Part shown: one piece after another, positions 10,150 to 21,000 of the stretch
Position numbering within the stretch: the stretch's first letter is position 1
How the letters are laid out: the number at the start of each line of letters is the position of its first letter
Assembly (NCBI RefSeq): GCF_900113335.1
Contig: NZ_FOOX01000006.1
Coordinates: forward strand, 124,001 to 188,000
Direction: 5' to 3'
Source of the DNA: Desulfotruncus arcticus DSM 17038
Lineage (GTDB): Bacteria > Bacillota > Desulfotomaculia > Desulfotomaculales > Desulfallaceae
Length of the DNA stretch: 64,000 nucleotides
The notes under the pieces: model-generated
What the model was told of the DNA's origin: nothing
What the model saw: the letters and a program-made list of their open reading frames with translations, nothing else
Database searches by the model: none
Program-made: the position numbers and the translations under genes

Positions 10150-10962
10150 CTACCAGGCAGTGTATTCCCATACCACGCTGTCGCCGTCATTCAATTCATA
10201 GATGGAACCCGCATAGCCCGGATCTTGATTGTTTACCGTATACTGCCAGCCGGTGGTCCCATCGTTGACATCGTCCTCAATTTTCTCCACATAGGAGCCT
10301 TCGGAGCTGATTACTACGTTGGTATTGCCGGCCACCCAGTCCCAATCCCAAGGCTCACCCTCATCAGGATCATACTTGAGCTCCAGCGCATAGAGCAGGG
10401 CATGGAGGGCGGTGGCATCTTCCTTCAGCACGTCGGCGTCGTCAAAGCCGGAACCGAAAACGTCATCCTTCAAAGAAAAGAGATCAACATCCAGATCGTT
10501 GAAAGTAAAACTCTCGGAATCAATACCAACCACCTGCACGTCGATGTTCTCGGCATCGGGGTCCTGGGTGGTTTCTTCCACCATCACATTGCTGTCGATG
10601 GTCATACCGTTAAAGGTGGCGGTGATGGTAGCCCGGCCGGGGCCCGTCAGCAGCACCGTGACCGTGTCGGTGCCGGTGATGGAGGTTTGTTCTTCTTCAT
10701 CCTCATCCAGGAATTTGGCCACCGCCGCATCGGAGGTGAACCAGGAGATCCCGGCCTGGTTCTGGATGGTCAGCTTTTGATAACTGCTGTCCAGTCCCAC
10801 CACCTTCATTCCTTCTTTATAGTCGGCTGCTCCCACCACGGTGAAGTCTTTAGAGTCGTCCAGGGTCAGCATGACGATGTCCTGGTCGTCGGCAAAGACC
10901 GGCATGGCCTGAAGACTAAATGCAAGGGTAAAGGCTATAACCAGGGTAAGCAGTTTTTTCAT
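10150..10962 (-). CDS. Small secreted DUF4430 (transcobalamin beta-domain-like) protein
   Basis: 270 residues. Signal peptide 1-24 (MKKLLTLV start, cleavage near VFA/DD). A BIG2-like domain covers about 30-130. The C-terminal DUF4430 domain (about 150-270) carries the family signature: GWQYTVN, then NDGDSVVWEY at the very end. ATG 10962 follows GGGAGGAAAAACAAG. It is the first gene after a cobalamin riboswitch and its terminator platform, so expression should fall when cobalamin is plentiful. DUF4430 (PF14478) is related to the C-terminal domain of eukaryotic transcobalamin/intrinsic factor; a secreted cobamide-binding role is inferred from fold plus riboswitch control. It has no anchor, so it may act as a soluble binder that hands ligand to wall-bound paralogues. 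Confidence 0.88.
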   Translation of the reverse strand: MKKLLTLVIAFTLAFSLQAMPVFADDQDIVMLTLDDSKDFTVVGAADYKEGMKVVGLDSSYQKLTIQNQAGISWFTSDAAVAKFLDEDEEEQTSITGTDTVTVLLTGPGRATITATFNGMTIDSNVMVEETTQDPDAENIDVQVVGIDSESFTFNDLDVDLFSLKDDVFGSGFDDADVLKEDATALHALLYALELKYDPDEGEPWDWDWVAGNTNVVISSEGSYVEKIEDDVNDGTTGWQYTVNNQDPGYAGSIYELNDGDSVVWEYTAW

Positions 10963-11118
10963 CTTGTTTTTCCTCCCTTTTACTTATTTGGGGCAGATCT
11001 CTGAATTAATTCCCAACCGCTTTGGCCTTCCTTTTCCGGCGCTATTGTTTTCGGCCTCACCTCCCCTGCCAAAATTCTCACCGACCGCCAAACACGCCGG
11101 GCTGCCGGGTACTTACAC

Positions 11119-11155
11119 AAAAAAACCCGATTTTCCGAAGAAAGCCGGGTTTTTT
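11119..11155 (-). terminator. Riboswitch expression-platform terminator
   Basis: Minus-strand hairpin AACCCG...CGGGTT with an inner TTTC/GAAA stem capped by a TTCG tetraloop, followed by seven T. It lies between the aptamer (11251-11449) and the ATG at 10962, as expected for cobalamin-induced termination. Confidence 0.85.
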
Positions 11156-11250
11156 GTCTGACGGTAAAGCAATAAAAGCCGCATGATTTTACGCAAACCG
11201 CCTGGTACAACCATTAGCTATATGCCTTTCTTCGGAAGGCTTAATGCTTG

Positions 11251-11449
11251 TCTGCTCGGGCAGGTTTCCTGACTCATGGCTCATGGCTTCCCTTCGCCTT
11301 CCCGTCTCACCCGGCACTCCACTCATTGAGTGCCGAGACGAAACAGTGGCCTGTTGAAAGGTTGCTCCCCATTCACAGTGGCCGGACCGTCCGGGATTCT
11401 CACCCGGTTCCCTTTTTAAGCCTTGATAGAATCAAAGCTCCTGAACAGA
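11251..11449 (-). promoter_or_regulatory. Cobalamin riboswitch 1
   Basis: Minus-strand RNA with the family landmarks in order: P1 strand TCTGTTC, AAAAAGGGAAC, GTGAGAATCCCGGAC, GGCCACTGTGAA, and the B12 box TCAGGAAACCTGCC, closed by GAGCAGA (P1 3' strand). Followed by a terminator and the DUF4430 gene at 10150-10962. Its sequence and flanks are a near copy of riboswitch 2 at 24.3 kb. Confidence 0.95.
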
Positions 11450-11511
11450 AGAATTATAAAGTTTCGCAATTTGTATCATTTAGTTAAGTTATTGATTTAG
11501 TTATTTATTTA

Positions 11512-11540
11512 AACTTACCATAAAAAACATATTCTGACAA
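11512..11540 (-). promoter_or_regulatory. SigA-type promoter of riboswitch 1
   Basis: Minus strand TTGTCA, 17-base spacer, TAAGTT, placed about 60 bases upstream of the aptamer P1. The same -35/spacer length/-10 is found upstream of riboswitch 2. Confidence 0.7.
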
Positions 11541-11807
11541 TGGTTTTGGTAAATAATGACTCTTTCCTTGTCTATTTAGCCTTTTATAGTGTATAAATAA
11601 GCTAATTTGATGTTTATTGCATTATTAAATATGGCTTTTGGGAGGAAAATTTGCTGGTTCATCTTGGCTAAAAGTGCCGCCCGGTTAGTACTTTACAGCG
11701 CGTTACTTGTATATTTTGCCGTTATTAATGCGTATTTATCTTGTTTTCACGTTAATTACATATATTTGAAATGCATCCTGACAAAATATTTTGTTGTAAC
11801 TAACAGC

Positions 11808-11845
11808 AAAAGACTCCCCCATGGCAGATCACAGGGGAGTCTTTT
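11808..11845 (-). terminator. Bidirectional terminator downstream of the giant gene
   Basis: AAAAGACTCCCC and GGGGAGTCTTTT form a 12-bp perfect stem with A and T runs on both sides, so it can work on either strand. It lies 240 bases after the stop of the 3953-residue gene; an identical copy is at 24858-24895. Confidence 0.85.
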
Positions 11846-11905
11846 ATTGCAAAGCTTTTCTTCTTACTTATTTAAAGATTCAAAACCGGATCAATATCAA
11901 CATCC

Positions 11906-12082
11906 TCATGGAGGGCTTTGGCAGGACAGCCTTATACCCTGGTTGTCCATTTCAGATCTTCCGACCTGGTTTGAATGCTCTATAGCCCTAACCACCTGGT
12001 ATATTTCGTCTTGCCTGATTTTCATACTTTTTTGTCTTTCTTCAATACCGGCTACTCTTTCCTCTATACTCTTTGAGCTCAA
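11906..12082 (-). pseudogene. Coiled-coil ORF remnant after the giant gene
   Basis: An open frame of 58 codons begins with TTG one base after the giant gene's stop and reads as a charged heptad-like coiled coil (IEERVAGIEERQKSMKIRQ). It ends at TGA; the +1 frame then continues for 16 sensible residues (AKALHEDVDIDPVLNL), suggesting a frameshifted old gene tail. It has no ribosome site. The last two thirds, with the same break, recur at 24956-25070, so the decay predates the duplication. Not recognised as a named family. Confidence 0.4.
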
Positions 12083-12083
12083 T

Positions 12084-15000
12084 TTACTGCTGCAGTATTT
12101 CGTACAGCCTGTACAGCATCACTGCGGTCTGGGCCCGGTTGGCGTTGTCAACGGGGGCAACGCGGCCATCGCCCATACCGGTGATGATTCCTTCTCGCAC
12201 CGCCAGCGCCGCTGCATCTTGCGCCCAAGAGGCGATCCGATCCCGGTCTTTAAAGCCGGCCAGGTCTTCCGCCCGGCCACCGGCATGGCCTTTTTGCTCC
12301 AGCACTCTGGCGATGATGACAGCCATTTCTTCGCGGCTGATGCTGTTTCCGGGGTTGAACCGATCCCGGCTAACCCCGCCGACCAGCCCGCCGGCATAGG
12401 CCGCCGCTACGGCATCGTGGTACCAGCTGTCTTGGGCCACATCTTTAAAGGGCAGGGCGGTGTTTTGCGGCGCTTTTTGATTGAGCATTCTGGTGATCAG
12501 GGAGGCGAATTCGGCCCGGGTGACGTTGGCCCCGGGGTCGAAGATGCCGTTCTCTTTGCCGCTGATTATGCCTTTGCCCGCCAGTGTTTCAATGGCTTCT
12601 TGAGCCCAGGCGTAGCCTGTTAAGTCGGTAAATTGTTGTTTGGGCGCTTCCCGGGCAAAGTATTTGCTGAAGTGCCGGGTCTGGAATGTCACTCTGCCGC
12701 TGCACGGGTCATAGGTTCCGCCCATCGGTTCCAGGCTGCCGTCCGCTTTGATCCGGTAGACGGTTACGGCGGACGGGTCGGCCGGGGTGCCCGGGTAGGG
12801 CAGGCTCACTTCCAGCGGTGCGCTGAAGGCGATTATGGTTTCTCCGGCCGCTGTGGCGTTCAGGTCGACTACGATGCTGCCCGGAGGTACCGCCGGGTTG
12901 TTTAGGTCGGCCGGGTCCACCAGGGCGGCGCTCAGGGTTATGTCTTTGTTTTGGCTTGCCTGGTCGAAGGTGCCCGGGGTCAGGTTAAAGGTTGCCTCCG
13001 GAGTGTTTATGGCCAGGCTGTCCGCTCCTTTGGCGGCCACTTCGCCCATTGTCCCGGCGGGCAGGGTGACCTGTACGGCTTTTTCGCCCTGGCCGGGTAT
13101 GTTTATGATGGCCTGACGGGCCAGTTTAAGGCTCTGGCCGAGGCCCATTTGACCAAGTTTTTCTTCCAATCCGGCCATGGTTTGGCCGGCGTAACCGGCC
13201 AGTTCTCCGGCCTGGCCGGGGTCTATGGCTGCTTTCAGTTCCGCGTCTTGCATGGTCAGCCGGTCGGCGCCGAGGGTTTCCTGCACCAGATACCGGGCGG
13301 CCTGCCGGGCCAGGCTGAGCACGCTGTTTTGCACCGCAGCGGCATCCTGATCTTGCAGGGAGGCCAGTATTGGGGCGACGGAGTCCAGCAGCCCATCAAC
13401 GGTTTCTCTCAGTCCGCCCCTGTCGCTGATGCGGTTCAGGAGTCCGGCGGCGGCCTCAAAGGTTTGTACCGCGGCCCGGGCCAGGGTTGCTTTGCTTTCC
13501 TCGCCGCTTATCTGCGGGGCCAGCCCGGCCAGTACGCCGGTTATTTCCCGGCAGGAGCGGCTGAAGTCGAGGGCGGGCCCGCTGCTGTTGATGAGGCCGG
13601 CGGCCCGGTTCAGCAGTTGGGTTACGGCGGCGGTATCTTTAAGCAACTGGTTGGCCTCATCGGCCGTTTTAATTTCTTTCAGGTTATTGACCAGGCAGAT
13701 GGCGGCGGCCTTTACTGTCTCGGCCACCACCGTTTCACCGGGAGGCTCTTCGCTCTCCAGCAGTTCCTGGATTATCACGGCGGCGTCGGCCGGGTCTTCG
13801 GGCACGGGTACGCTTGTGCCAATGCTCGGGCCGGTTACGGTGATTTTAACTTTTGCTGTCCGTGACATCAGGGGGAAGTAATAGCCGCCGGCTTCGTTTT
13901 CGGCGTCTTGATCCAGCTTGACGGCGTATACCTCGAAGGTGCCGGGGTTGTTCACGGTGATTTCCGCCGTGCCGTCGGCGCCGGTGGTGTATTGTTCTGT
14001 TCCCACGTATACGGCGGCTTCCTCCATGGGCTCTTTGCGGCTGGTGTCGGTCATGCTCATGCCGCCGTTCCACTGGCCGGTGACTTTAACCTTGATCTTT
14101 TCTCCGGTCTTCAGTTTGGTGGGGGATACTTCGATATTGCCGAAGTAGGAGTTGACGTCGCCGTAGTACCATTCAATCTCATCCCAGTCCTCCACGGGCC
14201 AGACCCCCACGCCCTGGTTGATCAGCTTGTTGTTCACCCGCACCAGCCAGCCGCTGGTTTTGTGTTCGCCCAGAAAGTCGAATTCTTCTTCGCCGGCCAT
14301 CCGGGCCACGTAGTTGTCGCTGTAGCCGACCGAGTTGTCGGTGATGCCGTTCTGGTTCCAGGCCATCACGGTGGCCAGCAGCACGGTGGCCCGGTCGTTC
14401 ACGTATTCCGTACCGTCGGGACCGGTGAAGCGGTATTTGCCGTCCTCGTCCTTGTAGTCTTCGGGATTGAAGCTCACAGTACCATCAAAGATGGTACGCT
14501 TATATCCTTCAATCCTAATGCCCACACTGATACTGCTACTATCACCGCCGTCATCGCCTGATGATGAAGTAGGTGTATAGGCAACAAATTCTGTAAAGTG
14601 TTTGGTCCAGATTACTAAGTCATTGCCTGCCTCGATTTTGCCCTCTCCGCCTGCCGGCAGCTCTGCGTCAGCTGCGGTCTGAGTATCTGCGCTGAGGGTA
14701 CGGGTTATTGGTGTAAATACGCCACCTCTAACATAGCCCGTTGATTTTCCGGCTTGGCCCGGAACAAGGAGCCTGACTGCTTTGTCAAAGGTCAGTTCAA
14801 TATCGCCAAATCCTACTTCGATTACCGCATCAACTGAAGCGGCATTGCTGATATTTGCACCGGGCTGTGTCTTAACCGTGGGCAAGGTTATGGTGCCGTC
14901 CCAGTCGGTGGAGGCGGCAGCGCTGACTTTTGTGCCCGCTGGAATGCTGATCTGAATTTGAGCTGTGGTTCCGCCGATTTCTCTGTCAGCCGTTATTGTT

Positions 15001-18000
15001 AATTGGGGCAGTGTGGCTGTTTTTTGATCTCCGGTATTGGATACCGGCAGGTTTATGCTTGCACCTTCTATGCCTTTAGGGATATTTATTGTTGCTTCCC
15101 GGGTGTTATCGGATATTTCGATGTTCTTGGTGTTTTCTTCTAACGTTATATCCTCTATGGGTTCAGTAAGTGCATGCCTGCGCACTACATTTACGGTATA
15201 GGTTTTGGTGGTTGTGCCGTCTGCCGCGGTTACTTTAATAGTTAGGGTGTTCGTGCCTACTTGCAGGTTTATCGTTTGTGAGGCGCTTCCACTGTTTACG
15301 ACTGCACCGTTTATCTCTACGACGGCATTGACATTTGACGCTGTAGATGTAACGGTGATGTTAGCAATATCGCTGCCTACAGTGACCTTGTAATCTGTGT
15401 TTCCGGGCGTAAAAGCAGGGTCCAGTGTGCCGGAGCTCAATGCTAAATTGCTCAGGTTGGCGTTGGTGTCTGCTTTTTCTTCATAGGTTATTGTATATGT
15501 CTTGCTTGTTTTGTTCCCGGCGGTATCTTCTGCTGCTATGGTTATTGTGTTTGTTCCTTCCGCCAGTTCTACTTTATAGGTGCCGTTATCGGGATTAATT
15601 ATGGTTCCATTGAGTTTTACTTCCGGTGTTATTGTTCCGTCTACATCGTCGGTTGCTGCTACGGTGAAGTTTAGGACGGCTTCATTTACTACCGCTCCGT
15701 CCGACAGACCGTCAACGGTTATTTCAGGGGCTTTTGTGTCTTGTCCCGGTTGTGAGTCTTTAAAATGATACAGTGGTCCTTTTTCGTTCAGGTAGTAGTC
15801 ATATGCCACCAATGCCTGCAATGCCTGCTCCGTGGCCATAGCGTCCGTTGCTCCGCCTTTGGCGTGGGCAAAGCCACCGTCAGGTTGTTGATATGTGAGC
15901 AGGTACTCTACAATATTTCCGCCGGGTTTAGTAAATTGTTCTCCGGCGGGGTCTATACCATTAGCCGTTAATCCGATAATTACCTGGGAGGCGCCTTCGC
16001 TGTTTTCCGAGCCCCAGGATGAAAATCCACCGGTTTCAGTCTGTTGACTTGTCAGCCACTCTACTGCTATATTAACTGCCTGTGAGACGTCTGCACGGTT
16101 ATTATAATATGGTCCAAGGGCAGTCAGTGCCATACCGGTCATGTCTATGTCGTTGCCTGTACCGTCCCATGTCCAACCACCTTCAGATGATTGTACGTTT
16201 AATATGTTTTCTATCAACCGGTCCCGGTTGTATAAGGCATTTTCCGGCACGGTATAGTTGGCGCTGTCCAGTGCAATTAATCCAAAGATAACTGCGTTAT
16301 TGCCCTGGGAGGTTAGTTCCGCGTTATATATCTTTTCAATCAGGTTATAGCCGCCGATATTTAACGGGTCTCCACCAGCTGCCAGTATGCCGAGGGTAAT
16401 CCTTTCGTAATCGGTCGGCAATCTTAATATGCCGTTTTTGTCTTTTATTTCCCGGGTTAAGTCTTCTAAATAGCTTGCAGGTATTTGTTTGCCTGCTTGG
16501 GCTAAACCAACCGCTTCCCAATCTGAATATTTACCTGCCGCTTGAATTTGACTGCATGCTTTTTCTATTGCTTCGGATACTGCTTCAGCAAGGCCTGTTT
16601 TAATTTGATAGGTTATGGTATATGTCTTATTTGCTTTGTTCCCTGCGGCATCTTCTGCTGCTATGGTTATTGTGTTTTGTCCCTCCGCCAGTTCTACCGA
16701 ATAGGTGCCGTTATCAGGCTCTACTGCGGTTCCGTTCAGTTTTACTACCGGCTGTATGGTTCCGTCTTTATTATCGTTTGCTGCTACGGTGAAGTTTAAG
16801 GTAGCTTCATTTACTGTTGCTCCATTTGTTAAACCTGCTGTTGTTATTTCAGGAGCTGTTGTGTCCGGCGTTAATTCCGCACCAACTGTTACGGCACAAA
16901 CGCCGCTGTAACTGTCATCGGAGGCCTTGACGGCAATGTAGGCGGTCCCTTCAGTTTGGCCTGTCACTACGCCGTTGGCAACAATAGCCACTGTGGGATT
17001 GCTGCTGCGCCAGATTAATGTTTTTTCCGCCGGGATATTGTGAGTGATGGTTAAGGTTTCACCCGGTTTGATTGATCCCGACCCGGGAGATAGCTGAGCA
17101 TCCGTGCCCGGGTAAAGAACTAAAGCATACTCTGACAAACGCCAGTTGGACATCACACTGGTAAAGCCGGTAGCACTCAAATCCAGAATGTTCAAGGGGG
17201 TATTGTTGAAACAGTTTCTGTCGATGAAGGTTACATTACCAGGCACCGCAAGGTAAGATAAGCCTGTATTGCTAAAGCAATCACGGCCGATGCTGGTGAT
17301 GCTGTCCGGCAGCTGAATTGCTTCCAAGCTGGTGCAGCCGGAAAAGAAATTTCTCGGCAGTTCGTTCAACTCTGCGGGCAGAGTGACCGATTTTAAGGCA
17401 CTGCATTTGTTAAACGTACTATCTCCCACCGAACTGAAACCGGATAAGTCTGCTTCGGTAATACCTGTGCAATCACTGAAAACATAGCTTCCCAAGCTAT
17501 TTACACTGGCGGGCAAGTCAATTTTTGTGATGCCGGTGCAACCACGGAAGAAACTGTCGGGCAACATCGTTATCCCCTGGGGCAATTTTATATTGGCCAT
17601 GTCCGTAATACCGGTACAATTTTGAAACATATAGCGGCTATCGGTCAAGGCATCGGCCGCCACCTGGGAAAGATCTACCGCGGTCAGGCCTGTGCAGTCA
17701 TAAAACATATTCATGCCAATACTTTCCACACTAGCGGGGATGGTGACAGTCGTCAGGCCGGCACAACCCCGGAAACAATCCTGTCTGATAGTGATAACTC
17801 CCTGCGGGAGTTCCATTCCGGCCAGGCCGGCGCAGCCCCTGAAACTTGCAAAACCAATACTTGCCACCGTATCCGGCAGGGTAATGCCGGTCAAATTCGA
17901 GCAATCCTTGAATGCTTCATTAACTATTTCCGTAATGCCGCTGCAGCCGCTGAAATCAAGACTTTTGGGAGTCGTCCAGTCAAAACTGCCGTCCAATACG

Positions 18001-21000
18001 GTGGTCGGAGTAATGGCGGTATTTCCGGACAGGTCGATGGCGGAAACTCCGGTCAGGTATTTCATGACGGCCATATCCTGATCATCTATGCCAGCGTTGG
18101 ACAGGTCAATAGCACCTGTGATGGCAGCCAGATCGGCAAAGGTGAGGATGCCCGTGTAACCGCTACCTTTTCCGGCCGCTACCGCCAGTTTCTCCTGCAA
18201 CAGCGGGTTAACGACGGCAACATAATCATCCCCTTCATATACCTCATTGATGTTGACGATAATGGCGAAGGTTTTAGTCACCGTCCCGTCCGCCGTGGTT
18301 ACCCGCACTAAAATGGTATTGTCTCCCGGAGCTAACGAAATCGGTTGGGAAGGAATTCCATCCTCCACCGGAATACCATTAACGGTTATGGTTGAACCTG
18401 CATCTGCCGCCCGGGCGGTTACGGTGGTGCTGGTTTGGTTGCATCCGGCATCGGCGGTGTAAATGACCGTGGCCGGATCAAAAGCTTCGTTTAAGTTAAT
18501 GCCCTCCAAGGATAACGCCTGCAGCCGGGCATTGTCCGTATCCAGTACTGTGACCGTGCTGATGCCGCTGTAACTGTTGTCCTCTGCTTTAGCATAGATA
18601 ACAGCAATACCGGATTTAACCCCGGTAAGCACCCCGTCGGCAACCCTGACCACATCAGGATTACTGCTGCCCCACATCACGTTTTTGCCGGCCGGAATAT
18701 TGTGGTTGATGGCGACAGTTTCTTCCCCCAGTTTGATTGTTGCCGACTGAGGAGACAGCCCGGCATCCAATCCCGGAAACAGGGCCACAGTAGATTCCGG
18801 TACGCTCCACCCGGAATCCAAGCCGGTAAATCCAGTGGCCCGTAAATCCAGGAGACCAAGGGCCGTACAACCTCTAAAACAGCTGCTCCCTATATCAGTC
18901 ACATTAGCGGGGACGGACAAATACGTTAAACTTGCACAGTCGCTGAAACAATACGCCGGAAGCGCCGTGAGCGCCGGTGACAATCTGACTTCTCTTAAAC
19001 TGGTGTTATGGGAGAAACAATACATGTCCAGTCTGGTTACGCTGTCCGGCAGGTTGATCTCAGTGAGAGCGCTGCAAAAGGAAAATGCTTCGTATCCAAT
19101 AGTTGTCAAACCATCGGGCAGGTCTATTTCAGTGAGGGCGGTACAATTACTAAAAACATCCTGCCCGATACTGGTAATGCCCGGTATGCTGACGGAGACC
19201 AAGTTTGTGCAGTTCCGAAAAGCTCTGCTGCCCAGGCTGGTCACCGTATCCGGCAGTATAATCCCGTTAAGATTGGTGCAATTATCAAAGGAGTTATTCA
19301 CCACTCTAATAATGCCGGAACAACCGCTGAAATTCAAGCTTTTAGGGATTGTCCAGTCAAAGGTATCGGCCTCAACCGTAGAGTAGGTGATATCAGGGTT
19401 GCCGGACAAATCAATGGCGGAAATACCTTTTAAGTACTTCATTACCGCCATGTCCTCGTCGGTAATGTTTATATTGGACAGGTCCAGGGTTCCCGTGATG
19501 GAAGCCAGTTCATCAAAGGTGAGGATGCCTGTGTAGCCGCTTTCCTTACCCGCCGCCACAGCCAGTTTGGCCTGGAATGCTGAATTACCGATGGCTACAT
19601 AGTCATCCCCTTCGTGTACCGCTTGCATAGTGATATTGATGAGATATGTTTTGGTAACCGACCCGTCAGGGGAAGTTACTTCCACGCGGATGGTGTTAAT
19701 ACCCAGGTCAAGGGGAATATCCGGGGACGATTCGCCATCCGCCACCGGCGTGCCGTTGATTTTAATCGTCGCCCCGCTGTCAGCTGCCGTGGCGGTGACG
19801 CTGGTGCTCCTGATATCCCCGGTTATATCGGCGGTATATACATATCTTGTAGGTTCCAGGGTTTCCGACAACGTGATACCTGCCAAAGATAATTGCTGCA
19901 GCCGGGCTTCCCCGTCGTCGGTCACTGTTACCCGGCAAAAGCCGCTGTAGCTGTAGTCATCAGCCTTGACATAGATATAGGCCATGCCGGGCTGTACCCC
20001 TGTGACCACCCCGTCCGCAACTGTAGCAATAGTGTTATCGCTGCTGAGCCATACTACAGTTTTATCCTGGGGAATATTATGGGAAACGGTTAAATTTTCT
20101 TTACTAAGTTTAATAGATCCTGATGTGGGAGACACCTGGGCATCCGCTCCCAGGAGCACGGCGGCAGGGTCCACCCGCCAATTATTGTCATAAGCTGTAA
20201 AAACTGTGTTTCTGGCGTCAAATATAACAATGGGACTTTGGTAGAAAGCAGCGCTGCCGATACTGGTAACGCCGGCCGGTATTTTTATTTCGGTAAGGCT
20301 GGTGTAGGCAAAACTATACATGCCCAAAGAGACCAATGTATCCGGCAGGGTAATTTCCGCCAGACTGCTGCAGTTTCGAAAGCAGTAATCCCCTATGTTT
20401 TCCAGGTTTGCCGGCAAACTAATACTTTCAAGCGCGGTGCAGCCGTAAAAAATGCGGCTGCCCAGGGCCGTAATTCCATTCGGCAGAGTGACAGCCGGCA
20501 GTGAGGTACAACCGGAAAAACAGCTGTCGCCGAGAGTTTGCAAATTCTCCGGTATATTAATGTTGGCCAACTTACTGCAATTTTGGAAGCAACTTACTCC
20601 CAGACTGGTAACCGTATCCGGTAGCGTAATAGCTGTTAGGTCGCTGCAGCCCCAAAAAGTTTTATCGCCAATACCGGTCACACCTTCCGGCAGGGTGATA
20701 CCCTTTAAATTGGCACAGTCTTTAAAGGCCTCCGCCGTTATTTCAGTGATGCCGGTGCAACCGCTGAAATTCAGACTTTTGGCGGTAGTCCAGTCAAAGG
20801 TGTCCTGATTGACAACCGCTGCGGTAAGGCCGGGGTTGCCGGACAGGTCGATGGCTGAAACTCCGGTGAGGTACTGCATTACCTCCATATCTGCATCGGT
20901 AATGCCGCAACCGGACAGGTCTACTGAGCCGGTTATACCGGCCAGTTCATTTTTAGTTAAGTTATAAGGGTAGCCGTCTTCTTTACCGGCGGCTACGGCC

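Larger units (their letters stand above)
11255..12020 (-). repeat. 0.77-kb promoter-riboswitch repeat, copy A
   Basis: Matches 24300-25070 along its full length with few changes (constant offset of about 13,045-13,050). It includes the B12 aptamer, the promoter, a bidirectional terminator (11808-11845) and a degraded coding tail. This marks duplication of the control region of the surface-protein genes. Confidence 0.9.

Noticed and set aside
11607-12623. 338-codon plus-strand frame across the repeat and giant gene end
   Set aside because: Covers a terminator and the SLH-coding region antisense; no coding features.
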